Part shown: in pieces, positions 36,892 through 50,000 of the stretch | Layout of the letters: every line of letters begins with the position of its first letter | How positions within the stretch are numbered: the stretch's first letter is position 1 | Made by a program: the position numbers and the translations under genes | Notes under the pieces: generated by a model | Seen by the model: the letters and a program-made list of their open reading frames with translations, nothing else | What the model was told of the DNA's origin: nothing | Databases searched by the model: none | DNA from: Tigriopus japonicus | Lineage: Eukaryota; Arthropoda; Copepoda; Harpacticoida; Harpacticidae | Assembly (NCBI GenBank): GCA_010645155.1 | Contig: CM021319.1 | Coordinates: 1,826,979 to 1,890,978 of the forward strand | Length of the DNA stretch: 64,000 nucleotides | Reading direction: 5' to 3'

Positions 36892-37682
36892 CAGGGTTGG
36901 TTCAATCCCGCCCGGTTGACATTAAACCCGAAAAACCCACTTGGGCGGGTTTTTTCAGCGGTTTTTTCGGGCCGTTTTTTGGGTTTTTCGGGTTTTTCTC
37001 CTTTTTTTGTCTTAAAAGCCCCTAATTCGTCTCTTAAAATTGTGCTCACCTCTACGTGAGTGACTATATGCGACTTTTATCTCCTAAAACTCTTGAAAAA
37101 GATATGAATTACGTATGGAGATATGTTATAAATAGGGCTTGAATTAAGTTACTCTTTTTTGGCTACAAGTTGCAGCCCCTAAGCCCTAAAGTTGCAATAT
37201 TTTGATAAAGTGCACTCAATGCGACGGAAGTTGTTATTAAGTTGCCATTTCATGGCTTAAAAATGTTACTTGTTGACATAAAAGTGTCAAATTTGGCCAA
37301 ATATATGTTTGGGCAAAGTTTTTATTGCAAATTTCTCTTTTTTAATCTAAGGCTTCCTTAAAAACATATTTTTGCTTTTCACAAATTATTCTAGAATTTG
37401 AAAAAAACACTTAGTCTTTGAAAAGGTACTGTGAAAGTGTGTAAAATATTTATTTCAAGTAATTTCCAGCAGGATTTAAGCAATCGAGACAAAAAATGTC
37501 AAAGGTTGCTCTTTCTTGCGAAAAAAATCGAGTTATGAATATGTTTTGTATTGTCAAAACTCAGATGTGATATGTTATTGTGGTCCAATAAAAAGAAGAG
37601 TATATGAAAAGTTAATAGTATGAACCAGAAACCAAAAACCCGCCCGAAAAACCCGGTCGGGTTTTTCTCCAATGCAACCCTG
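36892..37682. mobile_element. hAT-like MITE, family C, complete (791 bp)
   Basis: Starts CAGGGTTGGTTCAATCCCGC and ends TTCTCCAATGCAACCCTG; the subterminal region on each side repeats AAACCCGAAAAACCCGCCC-type words in inverted orientation. Exact 8-bp flanking repeats CCTAAGGG (36884-36891 and 37683-37690). CAGGG ends and 8-bp duplication fit hAT. Internal sequence is AT-rich and non-coding. Confidence 0.92.
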
Positions 37683-37794
37683 CCTAAGGGAGTATCATGG
37701 TTGTCTGTACCTGAAATATTGACGAAATCTATTGAGTCTTTGGTCTAATTTGGATGAACAAAAGTTCGATTGTATCCTTCGATAATTGTTTTCG

Positions 37795-38050
37795 TAAATA
37801 GCCATTGAAAATTGAACGACAAAATACATTTTACCAATATTTCAAACCACTATTGACTTAAGTGTGCCTAACAAGTAACTTAAAGAAAACATTCAGAAGT
37901 ATGTTTTTTAGCATATTCTAAGTGACATTTTATCAATTTTAGGCCCGTGACCTAATTAACAGAACTCGATTGCATATGCAGCACTGTCTCTTCCCCTCAG
38001 AACTGGTCTTAAATTTCTTTTGAACTTAAAAATGACTTCGCCAGCTCAAT
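37795..38050. mobile_element. Partial copy of foldback element E
   Basis: CAATATTTCAAACCACTATTG and CCGTGACCTAATTAACAG match the two arms of element E (35584-36480), respectively inverted and direct. Truncated. Confidence 0.55.
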
Positions 38051-38665
38051 TAAACAACGTGCCTTCATGGACGATACTTGCTCAATATCATAACCTCCAT
38101 TGTCTTTGAGTGGAACATCTAATTTTGACGCCCCAATAGGTCATTGTGCGGAATTTCATCTCATGTAAAGCCATGTTACTCTCTGCAACCCAAGAGTAGA
38201 CTTTCTCCAAGCCATCAGCTAGACTTTTTCAGTCCTGACCATTCCTTCCTTAAACCAATTTTGTGTCATCGGCATTTGAAAAAATACTGGGTTTTGTACT
38301 AAACTTCTGGAGAGGAGCAATAAAAAAAGAAGATTAACAAGGGCGGACCTAAAATTGAACCTTGTGGAACACAGGACTTGACATCATACACGCCACTAAA
38401 TGCTCCTTTAATCTTATCTAACCATTTGCTTCCTATCACTTATGAAACATCCAATCCAATTCAGGACCTTACCCTGGACCCCTAACTCTTTGAGTTGATC
38501 GAGCAAAAGACCATGATCTACCTTATCAAAGGCCTTGGCAAAGTCATCAACTGACTCGTGACTCTCAGGCCCATCAATGATCTACTCAATACGGTCAACC
38601 AGTTGGGTTACTGTACTAAAATGAGCTCGAACCCATGCTGTCCAGATAGAATTATCATATCTTTT
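38051..38665 (-). pseudogene. LINE fragment (RT central and C-terminal parts)
   Basis: Matches LINE copy 1 at about 9170-9600 (for example ACCATTTGCTTCCTATC, AGTTGATCGAGCAAAAG). It also holds a stretch (about 38215-38390) that copy 1 has lost, including TTTTGTGTCATCGGC, the region before the RT catalytic core. No intact frame. Confidence 0.8.
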
Positions 38666-39173
38666 AGGTCGCATTCAAACTGCAGAACAGTTGTTTTGGG
38701 TATCGTGAAAACAAGTTTTTTGTACTTTTTTTTTAAAGTTTTCAGTAAAAACTTTTTAATCCTCGCTCTAATTATTTGAAACTTTAAAGGTTGATTCAGT
38801 CTCTTCTCGTCTGTCGTCGTGAGCACACGTCTTTTGCGTTGCTCATGAATTACGGGCCGGTTTAGACTTAGTGCTGTGTTGTGTTGTGTAGTGGTCGTTT
38901 GGATCCAAGGTAAGCCATTTTTGCATATTTATTTGCCTTTCTCTTCTTTCTCTTACTACTTTATTTCTATCTTTTTTATTTTATTTCTCATTTTGTCGTA
39001 CTCTTTTCGTATTCTCCTCTATTTTCAGTTTATTTTTATTTTTCTTAATATCTTTTCTTTGTGTGTCTTTTTTTCAGGTTTCCTTTAGTTCCTAAGTTCT
39101 ATATTGTCGTTTTTAATGTCCTTTTCATACTTACATTCTTAGTTGTACTGGCAAATTAATTTGTCTTGATTAG

Positions 39174-39620
39174 NNNNNNNNNNNNNNNNNNNNNNNNNNN
39201 NNNNNNNNNNNNNNNNNNNNNNNNNNNNNNNNNNNNNNNNNNNNNNNNNNNNNNNNNNNNNNNNNNNNNNNNNNNNNNNNNNNNNNNNNNNNNNNNNNNN
39301 NNNNNNNNNNNNNNNNNNNNNNNNNNNNNNNNNNNNNNNNNNNNNNNNNNNNNNNNNNNNNNNNNNNNNNNNNNNNNNNNNNNNNNNNNNNNNNNNNNNN
39401 NNNNNNNNNNNNNNNNNNNNNNNNNNNNNNNNNNNNNNNNNNNNNNNNNNNNNNNNNNNNNNNNNNNNNNNNNNNNNNNNNNNNNNNNNNNNNNNNNNNN
39501 NNNNNNNNNNNNNNNNNNNNNNNNNNNNNNNNNNNNNNNNNNNNNNNNNNNNNNNNNNNNNNNNNNNNNNNNNNNNNNNNNNNNNNNNNNNNNNNNNNNN
39601 NNNNNNNNNNNNNNNNNNNN
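39174..39620. other. Assembly gap (447 Ns)
   Basis: Run of N. Nothing can be said about its content; any open frames across it are artefacts. Confidence 1.
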
Positions 39621-41057
39621 GTTTCAAAGCTTGTCACTTGGCGGCCCAATTCCAGTCAAGGTATTCATTTTTACGTAAAATATCGATCGTTTCCAGGGAC
39701 CTAAAAAATCATTGAATGAACACCTAGATGAAAAAAAACTTGGATTCGCCAAAGTGGGCTGAGCAGCACAGCACAGCCAGTGACCCTGCTTTTGCCGCTA
39801 GCGATACCATTTTAAACGTTCACTTGAAGCAACCTTTGTCACGTCCTATTGGAATAGCATTGTAGGAGTTAGGAATTATTGTACTTTCCTTGCAAGTTCT
39901 TTCCAGAAAATGGGCAACAAAATATGAAATGGCTCTACAATGATGCTAACCAAGAACTTTGGGAAGTAAAAAATCTATTTTCAAATTTTCAAATCATTGG
40001 TTGACTGGACTACGTTTGGAGCTTTGAACCTTGTAGTTGATGCTAGGCAAAAACCTGAATTGAAACCGTAACTTGATAAGTTCAGGATTGCACGGATGAT
40101 TTGGTCATTAATTATGGCCTTTAACTGATGAAAGGAGGCTTTCCAATTTTTTCTTTAGGTAAGTTACCAAATCGGATAATGGAAACCAAGTCTGTTGAAC
40201 CAGACATCACCTCATTTGATTTTTCCGATGGGCAATGTCGCGTCCGGTTTCATAATACTTTTCCGGCCCTTGGTTTAAATAAGGGTCTAAAAATCTCTTG
40301 AGAGATGCCAGAGAAGAGAATCAATCATCGAAATACATTCGCCGAATGTTTCTGCACTTAAAAGTGGTAGAAATCATGTAAGTATTCGTACAGGGTGTGA
40401 ACTGTAGTTGTGAAAATGATTCTCAATGATCAACATAGAAGCAAATTTTTGGGGAGTAAATGAGGAAAATTCATGTTACAGCTAGTCAATGTAATAATTG
40501 AAGTGGAAGTGGTTCCTGTTTTTGGCCATATTTGTTCAAGAAAGAAAGCTGACTCTATTAATACTCCCACACCAAGAAAACTTGAATTGGCTGTCGAACA
40601 CCGCAGCCTCTTCGAACTGGCCAATGCCAACGAGTGAACTCGTATTTCTCCCCAAACCTGATCATAGTCCTCATGACAGAGCTGGAAATGCACTGATAAA
40701 ATAAGGAAATTGGACGATGGACATAATTATTTCCAGCTATCAATTACACAAGGTAGTTATCAGAATGAAATGGGATAAAAAAAGAATAAGTCTTGAGTCA
40801 TAATTACTGATCAAATCATCTATAACGCATGCCAACGTTGTTTGGAACGTTAATCTGCTTCTGTCAGAGAACATGAAATCGCCACCCTGTTATTTGACCT
40901 TTGACCGACCTGATAAATGCTATCGCTGTAGAAAGTTGATAAGTTGCAGTGAACGTCTTTGAAGTGCAAGTGAATAATTTAGACTATGTCCATCGCGGTT
41001 TAAAACTTATTCCTCATTTTTCAACCTTAAACCATCATTGTTTGATCCTCAACAAAA
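39621..41057. other. Upstream flank of DGAT1; no gene seen
   Basis: AT-rich sequence with no recognised gene. It should include the DGAT1 promoter and 5' untranslated region close to 41058. The bases just before the ATG (AACAAAA) are a favourable start context. No core promoter motif is assigned. Confidence 0.4.
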
Positions 41058-44000
41058 ATGCACGCCAATCCGGTTGCAACTGAGGCCAATGGAGAGCTCC
41101 GCTTGCGGCGGGTCAAATCGACTTCGAGGGCCCAAGAGATCGTAACCGAGGACGAGAAGCAACGACGAGCTCAGCCAGACAAACCGTACGTACGAATGAT
41201 TGATTGAAGAGCTTTCAAAACTCACAACGGCTACTCAACGAAGTTTTTCATGCCATGATAAGAAGACCAACATTGATAGGTTAATATTAGTAATGATAAC
41301 ATAATTGCGTTGTGTGCAGGAATTTTGGATTTGCTAATGCTCGCTAAACCAGGCTCAGCCTTTGTTTTGAATCTTCCAAAAATATTTTTAAGAAATCATT
41401 TTCTTCTATGCAAATGAAATTTTTTTTTGGGGTCGTCTGCCCACTTACACATACTTTTTGGTTGTTCTTTCTTATAAAGGCTTTAGGTTAAAGCATATTT
41501 AGGACAAAAAGTTGGCAATAACTTGCTTTAGCCCAAAATAGCTGACATTCGATTTTTGGAAATAGCTGTGACAAGTCGACTCGGCAGATTACCTATTTAT
41601 GTGGGATTTTATCAAATTTGACTTTTGATCAAAATTGTCCTAATAGAACTAAAAAAAAAATAGTGCAGGTCGGTGCAGTAGATGTTCGAAGTTCGCCCTT
41701 AGAATCTTTTTAAAACGCCAAAAATGTCTAAAGTATTAGAATAAAACGTTTATCAATCATTGTGAATATAAATGTCGCTCACTCACTAAATTTAACAATG
41801 CTTCAAACAACTTGATTGATTTTTAAAACCGAGAAGCCTCAAGGACTCCAGAAAAAAGTTCTCAGAATGTAATTGCCACTGGACAAAAAAATGGCAAGAC
41901 AAGTGAATTTACTTCAAAATCCATTTTCCACTAACAAAGCGAACAAACGCTTTGCGAAAAAACAAAGTGAAAGCTTTGGGAAGCCTTTTGTAGATATTTT
42001 TTTTCTTTAAAAAATTTTCGTCCCGCTGCCTTGGCAAGACAATCAAATACAACTACTGTAAATAGAAGCTGGCCAGAGTATAACACAATTATCTATGAAA
42101 AGCAGGGCATAAATCTTTATTCCAAGAAAAGTAATATATTGAAATTACTGTTACTCCCGCAAAAGTAATTGATCAAATTTACCATTATACATAATAAAAA
42201 GTCATGACATAACTCATTACTAGGGCCCGGAAAAATATTTGCTAAAAACTGTTTAAATATATATTTTCTTCAAAAGCCCAAAATATTTGAAAAATACGCC
42301 AGATATTTACGTAAAAAATACTTTTTTTACAACGTCATTGTTTGGTGATTTTGTCTGTGTGTACCGTGTGTACTGATTTTTCCTTTTTTTGTGTAGATTT
42401 GATGTAATTGGTCGGTTTGAGGGCATATTTGGCACTAAACTGATATAAGAGCTTCTGTAAACTGTTTTAGTAATATGATTTTCAAATTGTCCCAATAGAT
42501 GACGCATTTTTTTGCTTATTTGACAATAGTTAAGGTTGTGAGTGTTTAGTTTCAGAACAAATGTTCTTTTGTAGACATTCTAGTATTTTTGGTTCATTTT
42601 GGGTCAACCCTTTTGTGCATTGCCCATGAACCTGGAAAAATATCAGCGGAGACCTTGCGTTGCCAGACCCATCTTGCGTTGAATTCCAGCATGGTTACCA
42701 GGACATAACCTTTGATGCCACTTTTTGGCCTCATGTCAACTCTGTTTCTTCGATGGCTATAATGTTTTCGAAAAGGATCATTTCTCAAAAATGGGTGACA
42801 TTCAAACTAAATGATGCCACTTAAAAGAAGATTATCGTCAAGGAAAAGGACTAATGATTTTGCCAAAAAACAAGCTTCGTAGATCTCGCCCGGGCAACCA
42901 TGCTGGAAATCAACTTAAGATGGGTCTGGCGACGCAAGGTCTTTGCTCTTGTTTTTCTTGGCTCATTCACTCATTTTGCTAAAATTTTCCTGGGATAATT
43001 TTCTTGCCTAAATGATCGAGTCAATCTTTGCTCCAAAAGGCCAAAATATTTAAGAAATTGAGGAAAAATGGGGAAATATATATTTCATATTTTAAAAAAT
43101 ATAGTTCTTGGCCCTACTCATTACCATTTCTTTTGGGATAACGTGAGTGCATTGTAGTATCATTTTCATAAACATTTCGAACTCACTCATGAATGGGTAA
43201 TTTTGAATGTGGCTCCTTTTCACTAACATTGTCTGTTTTCCATTTCACTCTAAAAACCCGTCAAGTGCGTGCATAACCTTGCTTTGTTAAGAAGCGATAA
43301 GATAAGATGATGGGATTCGATCTGATTTCAATCTGTTCAATCTTTTAGGACTCCCATGAATGTCATTGATTGTTATAATCAAAGTGGGAAAAATCTTAGC
43401 GTAATCTTTAAGGCACCCCTGGTTTGAAGTCGTAAAAAACAAGGGTACTTTTTGGATACTCTCTTTGACTGAACGCATTTTTCGTAGATGTGATATAAGC
43501 CTCGGATAAATATTCAGTTTTGCTGTGGAGCAGAATCCCAGACGTTTCACAACGTAGTGTTTGCTGTTGGCTGATCGTCAGCTGACCCTACTCCTTGGAA
43601 CGTCTGGAATTTCTGCTCCACAGAAAAACTGAATATGTCTCCGAGCGACTTCTATTAATACTAGACCGAGTGTAAGCCTAAAAATATGTCTCCGGTCGCC
43701 AACTGTTGAGCGGACAAAAGTGCGGGAACATTTAAAATGCGTGACCAGGCAAATGTCAACCATGCAAGTGATGAGTCAAATGTGGAATTCAGTAATGTTT
43801 TTGGGTCATTCTTTGTTATAGAGGTTGTGAAGAATTGTTTGTTGTCCCCCTCTATTCCCGCCCCACCAGCCTGTTGCGTAGACATCGCTGAAGGCCAGCC
43901 AGCATTGTCCATGCACTCGGGAAGAAACAAAACTCAACATAATTTTAACTATTTCGCAATATGTGTGATATTGTACTGATTAATAAGTATCATAATTGTT

Positions 44001-47000
44001 TACCGATATCAAAAAGGACATTGGTTGGTGGCATTGTTGGCAAATTTACTTGAAATATTAGGTAATTTGTCTCTTCCTATGTGTCTGGACAGTGCTGGCT
44101 GGCCTACAGCGTGTCTACGCGGCAGGTCTTGGCAGTGTTCATAGTGAAAGACAATAATCAATTCATCACAACCTCTATTGCTGGTGGTCACTTTCGTGAA
44201 AGAACCAAAGACGTCACTAGGTGACCATGCCATGGATATGAGAACTACAACTAGGAACTTTTTTGACAATACGTTGAATAAGTCATTGGTAGGAAGAACA
44301 CAAATTTAAGCTTTTGCGTTATGTAGGGTTAATCCAATACATATAAGGACAAAATCTGACTTGTGGCTTCAAGAACGAGTTTTGAAAAGTTGGTCTTGAT
44401 TCGCATGTTTGGTCACACTAATTGCCCGCTCAACAGTTGTGAGGGCGACATTTTCCGCATGAATTCAACGCATTCCGCCCCGCTTGCCAAATCAGCCAGG
44501 CTAAAACTTGCACGCTATCTAGTGATTATAACTGATCTAAGCTCCGAGCCTTAGTGATAAAGTACAGCTTTATGCGAATTTTCAGTCCCAAGGAAGTAGC
44601 GCGCCCAAATATGGTTGAGCAGATAGAAAACCAGATTGAAGTCCATCAGTTGTAAAAAGCAGTGATGGACCCAAAGGGCTCATAACCGAAACCGAAAACA
44701 GCTGACTACAAAATAACATGCGGAAATTTCACTCTATAATGTACATTGCTCACGTGTTTGATGTTGGGCAATCACAGATTTTTAAAGTCGGAAAACCGAA
44801 GTTTCAAAGTTTTTAGGATCTAAAAATCTGTGATTATGTTCTCAAACTCCATTCTCTTTAAAATAGTATAGGAGTAAAGTATTCTCATTCATTCTCATTA
44901 AAAAATAGAGCGAAATTTTCTTTTGAGCAATACATGTGGAATTACTGGAGAAGCGCCATTCTTCGAATGGTCACGTATCTGGTCAGCCAGAGAAATCGTA
45001 ACAAAATTCATGTTTTTGTCAATCGGATTCTCAAAAACTATTGGTAATGATGTAATGATTACAAATTCTACTCTTTACAATTGCAGATTTTGCAAAATGT
45101 AATGCCGTCGCTCAATGATTACAGAAAAACGTACTTAATTACACTAATGTCATTAACAAATTCCCTGATAAAAAGTATGTTGTCTGAACTTGTAATCTCA
45201 AAGTAATGTAACAGTAAGAAACTTTACAATAATTCAAGGAAGCAAACTTTCTGAAATTTCTTATTGTGAAAAGCATGGATTTAAGTTTAATACCTCATTA
45301 CCCAATTTTAATCACCTAAATTTCATTTGTCACCACCATAGTGTTTTAAGTTACATTGAAGTGTTTGATACGGTAATTTGAAAGACGAATTTCTACAAAT
45401 GTTCTTAGATTTGATTAGGGCCCTGCTCGTAATGTCTGAGAAACCCTGCTCTACCGGGTTATGCATAAGAAACGAAACAATAAACTATGTTCGTTAATCA
45501 GACAACGCTGATCTTAAAAAATGTGTAGAGTTCAAAAAGGTGCCGCAGATAATGATTCTAAGGATCTATGTGCTTTTATTCTCATTATTATGCTGCCATG
45601 TTTTGAGTTTAGCTAAATTCCGGGGTCACAAATAGGGCATCACTAGTTGTATAATTAACTGCTTTTTTTTCATTCAGCTTTTTAACTGGTATTCATGCAG
45701 CTAGAACGTCTAAATCAGTTAATTTTGATGTACTGCAAAAATTAGAAATGACTTTTCTTAAAACACTCTTTTTGACCAAAATACATTTCCAGGAAGATTT
45801 TGACTTACCAGAATGCCAGACTTATTGTCTATTTTTTTGACTCAACTCAAACAAGCTCAACTTTCTCATGAAATAAGGTGTTAATTTTGACCAATTTTTT
45901 TATGTCGTGGTCAAAAAATAACATCTAATTTCATGAATACCTGTGAGTGAAAAAATGCGACATCTAGGAGCGTTTAACCGATAAAATATCCATGCAAGGG
46001 CTTGAACACATCTTATTTTCCAATACCATGACTGGATCAATTCTTATCGGCATGATCTACATAAATTGATTGCTTAATCAAATTTCGTTTTAACTTGAAC
46101 TTCCTGATTGACGGTGGCGACAACAAAGGCAAACATTTGAAGCTTCAAAACAACCAAACAACTTGACGGAATTGACCTTAAATTAAACCTGAGCCAAAAT
46201 GCTGGCCATTTTAAGGGTTTTGAGAAGGATGTTGAAGAAAACAAGTATGAGCAAAATTTAAGGCGAAGATCCAAAAGGTTAGCGTGTTAGCTAGTAATTC
46301 ACAAGGTTTTCAAAACTTTAAAACACGTATCAAAAAGTCTTGAATGGCAACGTTTTAAAATACTTCTTGATACTTTGATTTTTTTGGAGATGATTTTTTT
46401 TAAAAACATGAATAAATATACTCTTGGACGTAAAAACTACACATCAAAACCTACATGAAGCAGGATGTATTGCCTTTTAAACTTAAAACTAAGCTATAGT
46501 GATTGAGATGCTTAAAATCATACATTGAATCGTCTTGAAAATTAATCCCTTTTTTAAAAAAAAGTTGCCCTTTGTAATCCCATTCTTTTTTCCAGAAGTA
46601 GTGCGTTCCTCATTTTGGGGGAAGGAACGGGAATTGTAATTCGTTCGTTTTTTTTTCCTGGAAATGCTAAAGCCATGCTAAATCGTAACAAATTTTCACA
46701 CAAAAGGCCTTATTGATAAAGTACTTTTGTAACTTGTAATTTGTAACTCCATTCCTTTTTCTGAATCAGATTTCCAGAGTAACGAACTTCCAGAGAACTG
46801 TTATTTGTTCCTTTTTTCGAGAAATTGCTGAAGCCGTTGATTAATGCTCACGGTGTTCCGAATGGCTTTTTAGGTTTGAATCCAAATACCCAAAGACATC
46901 ATGGCACTTTTTGGACCCACAGTTTGATGTGGAACAACTTTTTTATTATATTATATAAGTTTAGGCCCAGGGAATAAGTTGTATACCTAAAAACTTATTG

Positions 47001-50000
47001 ATTATGACATTTTTAATAAACTATTTTAACCCATATTTAGAGACCATTTAGTTACCTTATGAATTCAAATTGAATAAAAATTCATTCAGCAACAGCTGAG
47101 TTTTTTGACTTTGAATGGTCCATTTTTGACCCCAAAAGGGGACCCAAAAAACGCTACAATTATATGAAAAAAAAATTACCAAAGATTTCATACAGCTTTT
47201 CAATATCGCAAAAATAAATGATTTTTTTGAGTTTTGGAGCTTATGTCAGAATAGCTCAGAATAATATAAAATATCACATAAAAAGCACTTGAACAAGATT
47301 TTTGGAAAGCATATTTCATAACTATTTAGAGAACGCTATGATGTGTGTTCTGCCAAAATTACAAATAAATATGTCTAACAGATTCCTAGTCAAATTTATG
47401 ATTTCTGGAAGGACCATGTTCAAAATGGACTAAAATCAAAACTTGAAACATTAACCGATTTTTTACGAAGTATTACCCAACTTTGAGTGTGTTTGATACT
47501 GCAAAAGATTTTTTATCGCAAAATGTATCTTAAGTGCCTTTTAAGTGACATATTTTTATTATTTTGAGCTATTTTGACATAAGCTCCAAAACTCAAAAAA
47601 TTATTTATTTTTGCGATATTGAAAAGCTATATGAAATCTTTAGGAATTTGTTTATTCATGTAACTAGCGTTTCTCGGCTTTTTGGGGTCAAAAATGGACC
47701 ATTCAAAGTCAAATAACTCAGTTACTGCTGAATGAATTTTTATTCAATTTGAATTCATAAGGTAACTAAATGGTCTCTGAACATGGGTTTAATAGTTTAT
47801 TAAAAATATGATCAATAGGTTTTTAGGTATACAACTTTTTCCCTGGGCCTAAACTTATTTAAAACAATAGAAGTAAAGTTGCTCATCATTGAATTTTGGG
47901 TCCAAAAAGTGCCATGATGTCTTTGGGTATTTTGATTTAAACCAAAAAAAGCCATTCGGAACACCGTGTGCTATCAAATGAATGAAGATAATCTGCCAAA
48001 CTTGACTGCTCACCGTCGTGACTAGTTGTTATGAATTCCATTGGGCAACTTAGTGTATTTCACCCTTATTGTCACCTCGAAGAGCGTTTCAATTTTTTGT
48101 CCCAAATTATTTTGGGTTTTCGATTGCGATGTGTCTTTTCTTTTGATGTTTCTCCAATGGCATTGTCCACCTATGTCGTCAATTATTTTGCGCAATTAAT
48201 TTGTCCCAATTATATTGAGCCCACTGAATGTGAGGCATTACCCTGAAAGGGACGTTGGATTGCATAAGCCAGGGGTCGGCAATAGCTTCTGGGCAAGGGC
48301 AAAAAAGTTCATTAACCTCATTAACCTGCGGCTCACCAAACAGAAGGTGATGTGTAAAAGGGCCCATAGATAAACGATCACAGAGCTGTGAGCCTACAAG
48401 CACAGTACTATAGATGGTTTTTGGGCACACGGGTTTGATATGTTTATATAGCTCCTGGGCCCACTAGAAATCACCTTTGGGCCATGTAGGGCCCGGCCCA
48501 CTGGTTGCCGACCCCTGGCGTAAGCGAACTACTGAACATCTTTGATGTCAACCTTCCCTCAGAGATATTCGTGTTTCTCCTGGCACGCTCTCTGACATTC
48601 TTGACCATGTTTGGGTGCCTCAATTCCCTCTTCATCAAACACCTGATTCTTAGAATGTCCAACCTCCAGGTACCTCTGGATGGCCCTTGAAACACTGAAC
48701 TTGAATTTGTTGAAGGCTTTGACGATTTAACGTCGATCTCGTCAAATCCATGAAGACCTCTGGGCGTTTTCTCGCTCATTTTTCCACAGGATTCCGCCAG
48801 GATTGAGCATTTTCCGATGGCTACTGCTTTATTCTTTTTATAATACCTCAATTTTAAAGATACGAATTTCAGTTGTCAAATGATAGAAACTCAAAACTCG
48901 AGGAACAGTACCCAAAAAAAGAATGTTGTGCCACTCTAATTAAGGTTCGCAGGATCTGCAGAAACTGTGATTTAGTGATAGAGGAACATTTCAATTAATC
49001 ACAAAGATCAAAATGAAATCGAATAATTAATCTGATTGAGACAACCCATTGGCCTCATTTCTTATTTTTTTTTTTTAAAAGACAACCATGCGTTTTAAAT
49101 TCCTTATGATCTAACACGAATCTTCGATTTTTAGGATCCATCGTCCCAAAGATTCTCTATTTTCGTGGAGCTCTACATTTCAAGATTACGAAGGCGTAAT
49201 GAATTGGGCGTTTTTGCTTCTTTTCTTGGGAGGAACAAGACTCTTCTTGGAAAACTTGAACAAGTAAGATTCACATAACAATAAATGGTAAATAAATCAA
49301 TATCGTACAAAACACAAACAGGTTTAATTAGTTCAATCAAGAAGCACTGGAATCATGGAGTGGGAGGCTAGCAATGAGAATAATGATTTCCAGTAAGAAA
49401 AATTCAATAACGTTCTTCTGCAAATGAGACCTTGCACATGTTGACAAGAATACATATTTCAATTTTCAGCTCAATCGAGCGTCGGGGACAAAAGTTATGC
49501 TCACTCAAAGTTCAGTGCAAATCCTACCGAGAATGAATGAACTAGCCACAAAAGGGCGAGCTCATTCATTCTATGCTCTCCTCAGTACATAAGTTTGAGA
49601 AGGCATAACTTTTCACTCCGGCATTCGATTGGGCTGAAATTTGAAATACGTGTTCTTCTCAATGCAAGCCAGGTCTCATTTGCAGAAGAACGCAAATGGT
49701 TCGTTTCTGCTGGAAATCATAATTATCATTGCTAGCCTCCCACTCCATGATTTCCGTGCTTCTTGGTTCAATCAATTGAAAGTTAAAGTTTTAAGCAAAA
49801 TTTGCAAGCTTTTTGAAAAATAGGACGGATGTGTAACTCATATTCGCCTAGTTTGTAAAAAATAGTGTCTTTCCATCAACAAACAAAAATCAATAAAAGC
49901 TGAGTTATTTGAGTTTAATCTTTGGCCTAGAAAAGCGAACAAACGTTCCGGGTATGTGAAAACTCAAATTCCCAAGCAAATTATATGGATTTTTGATGTC

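Noticed and set aside
39139..39678. Long open frames spanning the N run
   Set aside because: Artefact of ambiguous bases; no sequence information.
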